Source: Exophiala sp. HKRS030
Lineage: Eukaryota > Ascomycota > Eurotiomycetes > Chaetothyriales > Herpotrichiellaceae
DNA: 64,000 nucleotides
NCBI GenBank assembly: GCA_023897205.1
Contig: JAHWDD010000003.1
Span: 6,575,665-6,639,664, forward strand
Reading direction: 5' to 3'
Made by a program: the position numbers and the translations under genes. How positions within the stretch are numbered: position 1 is the stretch's first letter; each line of letters opens with the position of its first letter. This document shows positions 9,546 through 18,790 of the stretch, piece after piece. Below the pieces are notes generated by a model, which saw nothing but the letters and a program-made list of their open reading frames with translations, had not been told where the DNA came from and did no database searches.

Positions 9546-11699
9546 CTACAGCCTCGCCTTGACATTCCCAGACTGCTGTTCGTGACCGGTTGTCGTGCCC
9601 AGAGCCAATGCCTCCAGTCTTCTCCTCGCGTTCTCCGCCCCTTCCCCCATGACGATTTCCTCCGTCTTCCAATCCGGGTTGAAGGTCAGTTTGTTCAACG
9701 GGTTCTCCTTGTGGGCCTTGTGGTACAACCGGTTGTAAACGTCGCCGTCGTAGCTGCCGAGGGCGCTCTCGAGCAGGTAGTCGGGAACGGACCACGCGTC
9801 CACGAGTCGCACGGCGTGCGGCCGTACCTGCGTCATGAGATCCTGTATCGCTGGCGTGACCGTCGCCAACCGGTCGACCGTCAGAGCCTTGCTGAGGAGG
9901 AACTCGGAAGCGGACGCGTCGAGGGTGAAGAGCGCGAACAGTTTGAACAGGACCTTCATGACACCGACCGCGGTGGCGTCGAGGGGAGGGTTAGGTGTCG
10001 ATTCGAACACGGCGGTGTAGAAGTTGGAGACGAGCAGACTCTCCGAGTGTGCTCGGCTCAGCCTGTGAAGCTGGATCATCAAACTCGTCCAAGGCTTCTT
10101 CTCGACCACCCTCGCGTGGTACGCCTGGTACGACAGGTACGACGCTCGATGCTTGAAAGCCTTGACGAGTTCTCTCTCGTTACCGAGAATGTCATAGTCG
10201 TGTGTTTTGGTCTTGTTGGCCACAAACTCCTTGAATTGGACGTCGACTGTCTCCTTGGGTTTCATGCTGGGACTGTTGGCCACCGCCGTCATTCGTTTGA
10301 TCAGATATGCAGCCGTCTGTTGAGTGATCATCCAATTGTCGCCTTCCACGGTCGGCTTGGACAGGTATTCGTTGTTGAGGGCGATCATACCACTGCCGCC
10401 TCCAAAGCCGTGACCACCCATGGCGCGGCGGCACGTCTCGATGCCATCAGCCGCAAGGGTCGTACACAGAGACTTGAGACCCGACGACGCGGCATGCATC
10501 TCCGCCAGTCGAGAGAAATCTCCACTCTTCTCGATCGCCTCCCGAGTACCATAGTACAACTTGTACATGGCTTCGCCGGTGTAGTGTAGGGCGAACGTAG
10601 TGGCCAGAAGAGGTAAGATCCGAATTTGCACGGTCGGATAGTTCAACACGGCCTGTTCGGGAGCACCAGTATCCCTGGCATCACGGTCCGCAAATTGTCT
10701 CCGTATGGATAGGTAACGAACGGCAATCGTCACGGCTCTGGCTAGAACCAATCGTGCGTGCATGATGATCTGGGCCCGGACAAACGTCAACGAGCCGTAC
10801 ACGACGGCGGGGTTCTCGGGTTTGATGTAGGTACCGTGCTCCGAGTCTACCCCCGAGTACTTGGAAAGCAAAGCCGAATGGGGCACCTTGAGGTGATCGA
10901 ATAGCATATAGCCGTTGTCCATGCCAGGGTAGCCGTATTTCGGACCGATATCGCCAATCACGATGCCGTCAAGGGGCTTGTTGGTTTTCATGTCCCGGAT
11001 CTGAACGATGAACTGGTGAGGGCCGTATGATCTGTACTGGCCACCGGCTTTGGCGTCTGGCAACAGTAGTTGAGCGACGACAATGGCGTGGTTCGCCGTC
11101 CGACCCAATGCACCGTTCCACCATTTGCTCGCGGTGATGGTAGGACTGTGGATGTCGAATTGTTTGGTTTTTGGATCCCATCTGGCTTCGCACTCGATGC
11201 CCTTGACGTTGCTGCCGTGGCCGAGTTCGGTCTGTCCGTAGCAACCTATAATCTCCCAATTCTCGACCTTGGGGAGCCAGTAGGCCATTTGTTCGGCGTT
11301 GCACTGCTCTCGGATCGAAGTGGCGAACATGGTCGCCTGGAGAGCGTAGGGGGCCATCTCGTCTGTCAAGTAATCTGCCATGATGTAGTCGTCGCGGTCC
11401 CAACCGTGCTTGAGGGACAATCTCCTCAGAGTCTTTGCCCGAGCCAGCCCCAGGTGATACCGGTCCGGTCTGGCCATGTTCAACTGGTTCTTCTTGCAGA
11501 AGTAAGGAATGGGTTCGAGTATCGACAGGATCCTCTTCTGGCGAGCGAGAAAGTCATTTCTCGACAGCAAATGTTGTGCCAATTGGTCAATGTTGACACT
11601 TGAACTGGCTCTCTCTTGGGCCAGGACATCCGGACCCTGAGGGTCGGCAGGTTTCAGTTTATCAGTGAAGTCGGCCATGTTTCCTTCACCCTCGGACAT
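9546..11699 (-). CDS. Peroxisomal acyl-CoA oxidase
   Basis: Intron-free ORF of 717 aa, the usual length. It oxidises acyl-CoA to trans-2-enoyl-CoA with FAD, passing electrons to O2 to give H2O2. Family landmarks in order: GCYGQTELGHGSNVKG (~155-170), the ALGRTANHAIV FAD region, MDNGYMLFDHLKVPH, RQFADRD, and GGHGFGGGSGM near residue 425. It ends ARL, a PTS1 peroxisomal signal. Start: Met1 at 11699; Met8 (MADFTDK) is an equally plausible in-frame start. It is divergent from the acyl-CoA ligase over a 404-bp shared promoter. Confidence 0.95.
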   Translation of the reverse strand: MSEGEGNMADFTDKLKPADPQGPDVLAQERASSSVNIDQLAQHLLSRNDFLARQKRILSILEPIPYFCKKNQLNMARPDRYHLGLARAKTLRRLSLKHGWDRDDYIMADYLTDEMAPYALQATMFATSIREQCNAEQMAYWLPKVENWEIIGCYGQTELGHGSNVKGIECEARWDPKTKQFDIHSPTITASKWWNGALGRTANHAIVVAQLLLPDAKAGGQYRSYGPHQFIVQIRDMKTNKPLDGIVIGDIGPKYGYPGMDNGYMLFDHLKVPHSALLSKYSGVDSEHGTYIKPENPAVVYGSLTFVRAQIIMHARLVLARAVTIAVRYLSIRRQFADRDARDTGAPEQAVLNYPTVQIRILPLLATTFALHYTGEAMYKLYYGTREAIEKSGDFSRLAEMHAASSGLKSLCTTLAADGIETCRRAMGGHGFGGGSGMIALNNEYLSKPTVEGDNWMITQQTAAYLIKRMTAVANSPSMKPKETVDVQFKEFVANKTKTHDYDILGNERELVKAFKHRASYLSYQAYHARVVEKKPWTSLMIQLHRLSRAHSESLLVSNFYTAVFESTPNPPLDATAVGVMKVLFKLFALFTLDASASEFLLSKALTVDRLATVTPAIQDLMTQVRPHAVRLVDAWSVPDYLLESALGSYDGDVYNRLYHKAHKENPLNKLTFNPDWKTEEIVMGEGAENARRRLEALALGTTTGHEQQSGNVKARL

Positions 11700-12103
11700 C
11701 GAGGTAGTCTTTGTTGATTTCTTTTGGTTTGGTGATGTGAATGTCCCTCAGCCCTGAGCTTGTTCAGAAATGATAGATCAGATATAGTATATGTGAAAAA
11801 TAGTCAAACCATCATCAACATGACCATCAACTCCCCTCACCATTTACAAAAATCACCGCGGCGTGAAAAGTACCGAGGAATAAAAAGACGTCTCGCTTTG
11901 TGCCCGCACTGACCACCACAAATCACCGTGATTCGTTGCTATGGACGGCGTCAGTCAATTCGGAGAAATCGACTTACGAAACTTCCTATATCGGACTGAA
12001 CTGGTTCCTCAAACCGAGCCATTATGTACTCATACCAAAGTATGTATTTCCGTTAAACTCGAGAAAAGAATTCGTACTACTATGTGAGTGAGGTGACGAA
12101 ACC
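11700..12103. promoter_or_regulatory. Bidirectional promoter of acyl-CoA oxidase and acyl-CoA ligase
   Basis: 404 bp between divergent start codons. It includes CCGAGG at 11873-11878, the core bound by the fatty-acid regulators FarA/FarB in Aspergillus. One six-base match is weak evidence by itself. Confidence 0.5.
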
Positions 12104-13894
12104 ATGCCTCACACCACCGCCACCTTCGACAGAAGAGATCTGGTACCAAGCCATGACGGAGACCACATCCTCCCGGCAGACCCTCTCTTCACCCGCCTGT
12201 TGGCCCTGGCTCACCGCCGCAATCCCAGACCTGCCATCCGCGACGTGAATGCCGGGGTGGAACGTACGGCGGCGGAGCTACTCAGCGACGTCCTTAGACT
12301 CCGCCGCGTCATACGTGCGAATCTCACACGAAAAACCCTCCAAGACCTCCGTCAGGGGCGACAGGAGGTGTACATCAGCATCGTCGCGCCCGGAGGCTAT
12401 GAGTTCACCGTGGGAGTCTTGGCGGTGCTGGCACTCGGGGCGGCCGTGAGCCCTTTCAGTAGTGCCCAACCCGTCACCGAGGCCGTCTACTACATCAGCA
12501 AGGCGAGGTCGGTGGCCGTACTCGCCTCGACGACCACCGTCTCTCTGGCCGAGGCGGCGTCGCGAGAGATCCAGAGGACGGTGTCGTCGTCTTTTGCCTT
12601 CGTGCCGATACGACACATGAACCGCGAACCGCCCGTCGAGCTCGACAAGATCAGAATCTCGTCCGACAGGTTCCTGGATCCCAACTCGGCCGGCGTGGTG
12701 ATTTTCACTTCCGGGACCACAGGTCCCCCAAAGGGTGCCGTCCTCTCCCGCGCGGCCATGATCGACGGTTCCCTGTCGTTTGCTCAACTCATGGGTCTCG
12801 AACCTTCCGACACGCTCCTGCACTTGCTACCCGTCCACCACTCGACGGGCATCTGGGTTTCTTTTTTCCCCTTTTTGCTGACGGGCGCCTGCATCGAGTT
12901 CAAGTCTGGCAGTTTCGACGCCGAATGGACGTGGAAGCGTTGGCTGGAAGGAGGGCTCACGCACTTTACGGGAGTGCCGACCATTTACATGCGCATGATG
13001 AGGTGGTACCTTGAGAAGTCGTCGTCGTCGTCGTCGAGCGTGGACTCTGGAGAGGGCGGTGAGATGACAAAGTACAAGGCCGCGGCGGCGGCACTCAAGA
13101 CCTGCCTCTGCGGCACGTCGGCCCTACCGAAACCCATTGCGGATTTTTGGACGACTCTCCGTGACGGTCGACCCATCGTACAGCGTTATGGGTCCACCGA
13201 ATCCGGGGTCGTGTTCAACATGTCCCCTTACCCGGACGAGACTCGAACAACCCCGGATGGGTCTGTGGGCGAACTCACGGTGGGTGTAGATGCGAAGCTT
13301 GCGGACGGAAACGAAGGTGAGATCTTGATCAAATCCCCTCACATGTTCAGCAAGTACATTTACGACTCCGAGGCGACCGCCAAAGCCCACGACGCCCAAG
13401 GATACTTCAAGTCTGGAGACGTCGCCCGTCGAGAGGGGAAGTACTACTTCATCGTGGGCCGGGCCTCGGTCGACATCGTCAAGTCCGGAGGTTACAAGAT
13501 TTCTGCCCTGGACGTGGAGAGGGAACTCATGTCTTTGCCTTATATCGCCGAGGCCATGGTCGTGGGTGTACCCGACGACGAGTTCGGACAGCGGGTAGGT
13601 GCGGTCGTGTCTTTGCGCGACGACGACATTGCCCGGGAGTTTTACAATACCCAAAAACGAAGTCCGCAGACCCTGAGCCTCGATCAACTCCGTGACGACG
13701 TCCGGAGTCGTCTCGCCGGGTACAAGATGCCGACGTTGTTGAGGGTGATTCAAGGTGAATTGCCAAAAGGTGGGACGGGAAAAGTCATCAAGAAAACCCT
13801 GGGTCCGATGTACTTCCCGCCTAATTACATCGAGGACACCGAGGTCCAGGTATGGACAAATACTAAGAGACGTGCTGGACCTACAAAGTTGTAA
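12104..13894 (+). CDS. Acyl-CoA synthetase (AMP-forming), ACSF3/malonyl-CoA-synthetase-like
   Basis: Intron-free ORF, 596 aa. ANL-superfamily motifs are intact: the P-loop FTSGTTGPPKGAVLSR (~residue 200), QRYGSTESG (~364), the hinge region YFKSGDVARREGKYYFIVGR, and the C-terminal catalytic-lysine motif PKGGTGKVIKK (~558-568). The phrase DIVKSGGYKISALDVE is typical of ACSF3-type enzymes that activate malonate or methylmalonate, though medium-chain or aromatic acids are possible. The last residues are TKL, a weak PTS1-like end. A Ser-run (~306-312) sits in a surface loop. It would supply CoA esters to the neighbouring oxidase. Confidence 0.9.
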   Translation: MPHTTATFDRRDLVPSHDGDHILPADPLFTRLLALAHRRNPRPAIRDVNAGVERTAAELLSDVLRLRRVIRANLTRKTLQDLRQGRQEVYISIVAPGGYEFTVGVLAVLALGAAVSPFSSAQPVTEAVYYISKARSVAVLASTTTVSLAEAASREIQRTVSSSFAFVPIRHMNREPPVELDKIRISSDRFLDPNSAGVVIFTSGTTGPPKGAVLSRAAMIDGSLSFAQLMGLEPSDTLLHLLPVHHSTGIWVSFFPFLLTGACIEFKSGSFDAEWTWKRWLEGGLTHFTGVPTIYMRMMRWYLEKSSSSSSSVDSGEGGEMTKYKAAAAALKTCLCGTSALPKPIADFWTTLRDGRPIVQRYGSTESGVVFNMSPYPDETRTTPDGSVGELTVGVDAKLADGNEGEILIKSPHMFSKYIYDSEATAKAHDAQGYFKSGDVARREGKYYFIVGRASVDIVKSGGYKISALDVERELMSLPYIAEAMVVGVPDDEFGQRVGAVVSLRDDDIAREFYNTQKRSPQTLSLDQLRDDVRSRLAGYKMPTLLRVIQGELPKGGTGKVIKKTLGPMYFPPNYIEDTEVQVWTNTKRRAGPTKL

Positions 13895-14305
13895 AAAGCC
13901 GCCCCCAACGAAATATTTCAGATTAGAACTGAGGAGATCCTGAGAAACAAGACCAGAAAAATAAGCAGGATATTATAGTTAGACCATAGAATCAGAGATG
14001 ATAAATTAAGAAATCAATGGGTTTGCATGATTGGTTGAAGGCTTGAAAAAAATAACAAGAATAAAAAAATTCCAATCTCATTCAAAATCTCAAAAGTCTA
14101 GTAGTGGGTGGATAGAATTGAAGTCCGCCATAAACCGAACCAAAAAAAGTCTCACCATTTTTTGAATTAATCAACCGAGTATACGTCCTCGAAAGAGTGT
14201 CGCTTCAGCGGTCCAAGCACAAACCACAAACCATAACGCAAAATACCCCCACGGAATGAAGGGGAAAAAAAGGAACCCCTCAAGTCCAATCCAAGCTTTG
14301 ACTGT
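13895..14305. other. Convergent intergenic region
   Basis: AT-rich 411 bp between the stops of the acyl-CoA ligase and the Thr-rich protein; only 3' UTR sequence expected. Confidence 0.7.
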
Positions 14306-15757
14306 TTAATGCCAAACCCATCTGTGACGATTGACACCGGGCATATCACAGACCTTCTTGATCTTGGTATGATATTCTGTGGCCGTGACGGTATTCGTTA
14401 TTGCTTCCCGTGCTTGAGGCGTCACGTAAACCGTCGTGGTCGCGCAGTAACTCGACGTCGTGCTTTCGCTCGTGGTCGTCGAAGTGCTACTGGGAGTTTC
14501 GGTCGTCGATGACAATGTGCCAGACGAAGTAGTCGTGACTTCGGAGCTCGTAGTGGTGCTAGTGGAAGTCTCCGTGGTGGAAGAGGTGTCACTGGTTGTA
14601 GTTGTCGAAGATTCAGCCGCCGAGGTCGTGCTTTCGGAGGTTGTGGTGTCCGATTCTGATGTTGTGGTCGACTCCGAGATAGTGCTCGACTCTGTGGTTG
14701 TGATCGATTCCGTCGTCGTCGTCGTCGTCGTTGTTTCGCTGCTGGTGGTGGAGCTAGTATCAGGATATCCGGATGAAGTGGTGACGGGACCGACCATCAC
14801 AGTCGTACTAGTCATGGTGGGCGTCGTTGAGGTCGTTGTTGTTGAGGCCTCCTCTGTCGTAGTTGTCGATTCTGCGGTTGTGGTCGAGGCCGCCTCTGTC
14901 GTTGTGGTTGATGTCTCAGAAGAGGTCGTAGAAGTCTCTCCTGTTGTAGTCCAAGTCTCGGCAACAGTCGAAGATGTCATAGCAACTGTAGTGATGGTGG
15001 TTGAAGTTGCAATGGTTGCTGTGGTTGTTGTTGTCTCATCCGCAGGCATTGACGTAGTGGTGGTGGTCGACTCAGGGGTCGTGGTTGTAGTCGTGGTCTC
15101 AGGAGTTGTAATGGCCGTCGTCGATGTTTCGAGGGACGTGGTTGAAGTCGTAGTTGTAGTAGTAGAGGTTGCGTCGCAGCCCGGAGTGTATTGTCGGATC
15201 AGAGCGACGACATTGTCATCAGCCTGAGGGCTGTTCGTGCTACTCAAGAATCTGCAATTGTCCGTAGGCAGGGTCATATCAAAGACGATACCGACACAGC
15301 GTCCTGGATGATCGGCGTTCAAGTCATCACACTGATTTGCGCACTCTTCCGGGGTCAGTGTTCCTATGGTGTAATCCAGGAAATCATCGCTATCGTCATA
15401 CGATTGACCGCACATATAGTCATAGGTGACGCAGGCTTCTTGTTTACTCTGGAACGGTGGTGTGTTTGCGTACGGACAATTAGTATCCGTACGGTAGTCA
15501 CCGCTCGGTGTTGGAACGACAGACGTGGTATGCCACCCCTTGGTTGATGTTGTAGACACCGTGGAAGCCGTCGTTGTAATGTCGGACCCTTCACCGTCGT
15601 CACCCCAATCGGACCAGTCAGCCCATTCGGCCCAGGGGAAAGGGTTCGTGGAGTCAATCTCATCGACTTCGTCGACTTCGTAAGGGTTTGCGGCAGAGGT
15701 GGAAATGAAGCTGGCCAAACCCACGACCAGGGCCGAGGAAACGAGTGTAGAACGCAT
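14306..15757 (-). CDS. Secreted Thr/Ser-rich wall-type protein with a Cys-rich PAN/apple-like domain
   Basis: Single ORF, 483 aa. Residues 1-22 form a signal peptide. An acidic Trp-containing segment follows (~25-58), then a domain with six or more cysteines (~90-190) whose pattern, including LTPEECANQCDDLNADHP and CRFL, resembles PAN/apple carbohydrate- or protein-binding domains. Residues ~195-435 are a mucin-like stalk built almost wholly of Thr/Ser with Glu, a heavy O-glycosylation target. The C-terminus has a YCATTTVYVTPQ segment found in fungal wall proteins; no GPI-attachment tail is visible. Likely exported to the wall or the medium. The complementary strand reads open as a Val-rich artefact of the repeat. 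Confidence 0.75.
   Translation of the reverse strand: MRSTLVSSALVVGLASFISTSAANPYEVDEVDEIDSTNPFPWAEWADWSDWGDDGEGSDITTTASTVSTTSTKGWHTTSVVPTPSGDYRTDTNCPYANTPPFQSKQEACVTYDYMCGQSYDDSDDFLDYTIGTLTPEECANQCDDLNADHPGRCVGIVFDMTLPTDNCRFLSSTNSPQADDNVVALIRQYTPGCDATSTTTTTTSTTSLETSTTAITTPETTTTTTTPESTTTTTSMPADETTTTTATIATSTTITTVAMTSSTVAETWTTTGETSTTSSETSTTTTEAASTTTAESTTTTEEASTTTTSTTPTMTSTTVMVGPVTTSSGYPDTSSTTSSETTTTTTTTESITTTESSTISESTTTSESDTTTSESTTSAAESSTTTTSDTSSTTETSTSTTTSSEVTTTSSGTLSSTTETPSSTSTTTSESTTSSYCATTTVYVTPQAREAITNTVTATEYHTKIKKVCDMPGVNRHRWVWH
14550..15170. repeat. Thr/Ser-codon low-complexity repeat tract
   Basis: Degenerate trinucleotide-periodic DNA encoding the mucin-like stalk; prone to length change. 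Confidence 0.75.
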
Positions 15758-16841
15758 CTTTGCAAAAGACCAAACGAATGACTGGAGTGAAAAGACGAAT
15801 CAAGACTTCAACAAGAGCGAGTGGATTGAGAAGTAAATAAACAACGAGATGATCCGGATATTCAGCAGTAGCCTGCCCGTAGATATATACCAAACGTACC
15901 TTGCCAACGCCGTGACCACCTGCCGAGGAGTGATTCAGAGTAATTTTGATCTTGAGATCTCTCATGGCAATGTTTCGTAGGTCCCTTGAAGGGAATTCCA
16001 ACCTGAACAAGACGTCCGTACCAGTTGCAGTCGGCCAGGAGCGAAGAAGGTGTAGAGGAGTTGTCTCATATCGAACGCAAGGGAGGGTTCGTCGCTTGGC
16101 GAAACAACAATTGCAGTGACATGACAATAACATTGTTCATGCCAGAGAATGGGGAGCAGCAAGGGTGTCCCAAGTTTCGAGGGTGGCACATTCTCGTTGT
16201 GACAGTCTTGTTGTGATTTGCATACTCCTGTTGAAACTGTACCTTACCTTTTGCTCCAAGTGGCGCTGACAACCAGGATATGCATACACCAAAGTCCGGA
16301 GGTCTCAAAAATAGAAATGTAAAGAATGTGTCTCACTCGATCATCCTACCTGACATGCAAGGCGCAACGATGTACGGAGTAAAGGAGGTTGGCGACTTTC
16401 TGCGTCCAAGGAATACGCTGTCCCGAAGAGTGGCGACTTGGTTTTTTGGACGATGATAATGTAAAGACCGATAGCACTGTATGTGACATTATACCGACAA
16501 GATGAATCGACATCTTTCTAAGAGAAATACGTTGGATGAGAAGTGAGATGAATCTTTGTGGTGTGTGGGAAATGAAGTCAGCGCAGATCCAGCGGATGAG
16601 CAGCAAATCGTGTTGTGGCCGTTTCCAACTCTTCGTTACCTTGTTCATCACTCACTTCAAACAACATCTGATCTTTCGAACCTTTGAACATGTAAACTAC
16701 TCCATGTACCACTATTAACCGACATTCGTTTTTCATTGCATTGTTCATTATCTTCTTCTACCTCTCTCTATTTTCCCCCGAACTTCCCATGTAATTGTTT
16801 GACGTCTCGAGACGCCTGCGCAGCCACCAGAACCCACCGAA
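15758..16841. other. Divergent intergenic region
   Basis: 1.08 kb between divergent starts. Holds TACGGAGTA at 16373-16381. No supported ORF. Confidence 0.7.
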
Positions 16842-17509
16842 ATGGGTGTCTGCCTCTCCTGTCTCGGTCTGCGCCGTAACGACGAAGATGAAGTGAGAGC
16901 TGCATAACTCCCAGTCGCAGAGCCATGTGTTGACTAGTATTGTCCCCATAGGATCGATCTCGTCTTCTCTACGATGAATTAGGTGCGAACCACGGCTACG
17001 GTACTTGGGGTGCGTCGAATGTACCTGCGCAAAACGTCATGAACCCGGAAGAAGCACGAAGGGAACAAGAAGCCCTGGATAACATCACCAGATGGGCAAG
17101 CGAGTATGTGGTCCCCTTTCGACCCGTCGAGGCGAGAAACTTATCGATCCTCTCTAACATTGATTTGAACTCGCGCAGTCAGATTGTCGAAATCTTCCCA
17201 CATCAACACAAAAACCTCATGACCATGTCGACATCCACTTCTCAAATCAACGGACACCACTCTGTCGTCGAGAACGGCGCCGCTGCGGCCCCACCGTCGT
17301 CTTCCTCCCATCATCACGATATCCTATTGTCGCTGATCCCTGGCGACAAGTCCAAACGGTCAATACGAATCTATCCCGCTTCACGACCGACTTCAAAAGA
17401 TGCGCAGTCCTTACACAGTAAGAGTTCGTTTGGAGGGTTGAATGGAGCCTCCGTCAGAAGTAAAGATTCTTCTTCGGTACTCGTCACACTCGACATCGAC
17501 TTGCCATAG
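16842..17509 (+). CDS. LAMTOR1/Ego1-like lipid-anchored lysosomal/vacuolar adaptor
   Basis: Three exons fit: 16842-16892, 16952-17103 and 17179-17509, giving 177 aa. The N-terminus MGVCLSCLGLRR has Gly2 for N-myristoylation and Cys4/Cys7 for palmitoylation, as in LAMTOR1/p18 and yeast Ego1, which anchor the Ragulator/EGO complex and Rag GTPases to the lysosome or vacuole for TORC1 signalling. The next exon gives RSRLLYDE and a PEEARREQEALDNI helix; removing the second intron joins WASDQIVEIFPHQH, the family's conserved helix. That intron is 75 nt (3n) and stop-free, so it also reads through in frame. The C-terminal half is Ser-rich and ends VLVTLDIDLP. Confidence 0.78.
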
Positions 17510-18483
17510 AGTTGGAACAGATGGGACATAACCGCACCAAACACGACCTGTACACATGTCTCTAGAAGTATGCGTATTGTTTTTGCGACGAAAAAACAGT
17601 ACACCTCCTGGGTCCCCTCATGATGGAGCGCCGTCAAGGCCCAACTTCGAGGAACGATACCCCCAAGATCAGCAACACATCATCTTGTTCACCTGGCTCT
17701 CCGTTAGCATTCAAGAAGGGCCATTCACGTTGGGACGCTGCCCGCGCCACAAAAACTATACAGAAATAATTGTACCCTGTGTATACACGGGCTGCGCACT
17801 CCTTCCGACTACGAATCCCCCAGCCGAACGAGCAAGATGGAATAGTCGGATCTGCAGTAATTGCTTTTATCCTCGGGTTGTCGTCAACCTAATCATGTTG
17901 ACGAACACATTCATTGGCACATGCTAATACTAGTGGCTCACAACCACCGAACATTGTAATATTTGTCGATGTTGTTTTTTTTGGTCACAATCAAGCCAAG
18001 ATAATGGATGTATGTAGTTTGGAAGCCATAGTTTGTATGATGAAACATTGATTTCCCATGCTAAAGGGAATAAAAGACTCTCTGAAGGACCTTGGGTATC
18101 TCTGAATGCCGGTACGCGTACGTATCATGCGAGCCGCTCGTGTTGCAGGGCTGCTATGGGGGTATCTTAATCGATTTGATATTTCAAGGAAAGCACCATC
18201 CGTCCAGCCCATAGCACATCCGTCTGGTAGGTCGTTTGCATAACTTGTTTGCGCAAAAGGAAGGAAGTGGGGTATCATGAATGGATTCGCGATGGCGCCA
18301 AAGGGGTATAAAGTTGAATTAGGTGCCGTGGGACAATTGTTGAGTGATGGAAAAATGGGCATAATTGCTGTGCCAGGCACGTCGTATTACATGCCTCTGG
18401 CGACCGCTGCATGGCCGAGTGATTGGAACGTCGAATTGGTTTGCCGTTGATCAAGCCGCTGGAGCTGGTCGAGACATGGATTT
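17510..18483. other. Convergent intergenic region
   Basis: 974 bp between stops. A 123-codon ORF at 17556-17927 shows no family resemblance; otherwise nothing seen. Confidence 0.65.
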
Positions 18484-18790
18484 CTACTTCGGAGGCTCGG
18501 CTGCTGGTGTTTCGGTGGAAGCTGGTTCTGCCGGAGTTGGCTCAGCGGGAGTGTCGGCCGCGGGAGCATCGACGGGCGCTGCGCCTGTACAATCATCAGT
18601 TTCGGTGTGAGTCCGCGACCATCTGGGACAACTCACCAGCAGGGGCGGCAGCTGGATCGGCGGTAGAAGGAGCCGCTGGTTCAGCCGGTTTGGGGGCGGC
18701 GGCAGCAGCTGGTGCTTCTGTCTTTGTTCCAGCAGTACTGCTTGTAGTCTTGTCCTTCTTGCGCCTGAAGAGAGCCTTGAGCTTGTCCAT
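18484..18790 (-). CDS. Small Ala/Pro-rich protein with a basic N-terminal helix
   Basis: Two exons fit: 18790-18637 and 18584-18484, joined over a 52-nt intron (GTGAGT...TGTACAG), giving 84 aa. Residues 1-14 (MDKLKALFRRKKDK) form a basic amphipathic helix that could bind membrane or nucleic acid; the rest is a low-complexity Ala/Pro/Glu/Thr tail ending in repeated PAEP/AEPP units. I recall similar short proteins in many Pezizomycotina with no assigned function. The splice sites and preserved composition across the junction argue that the gene is real. Confidence 0.6.

Noticed and set aside
14460..15227. 255-codon Val-rich ORF on the plus strand
   Set aside because: It is the antisense reading of the Thr-codon repeat of the minus-strand wall protein; the composition is explained by that repeat.
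17556..17927. 123-codon ORF between LAMTOR1-like and Ala/Pro-rich genes
   Set aside because: No family resemblance, no plausible domain, and it lies in a convergent 3' region.
18405..18435. tRNA-like A box (TGGCCGAGTGATTGGAACG)
   Set aside because: No matching anticodon arm, T arm or B box could be drawn from the following sequence.
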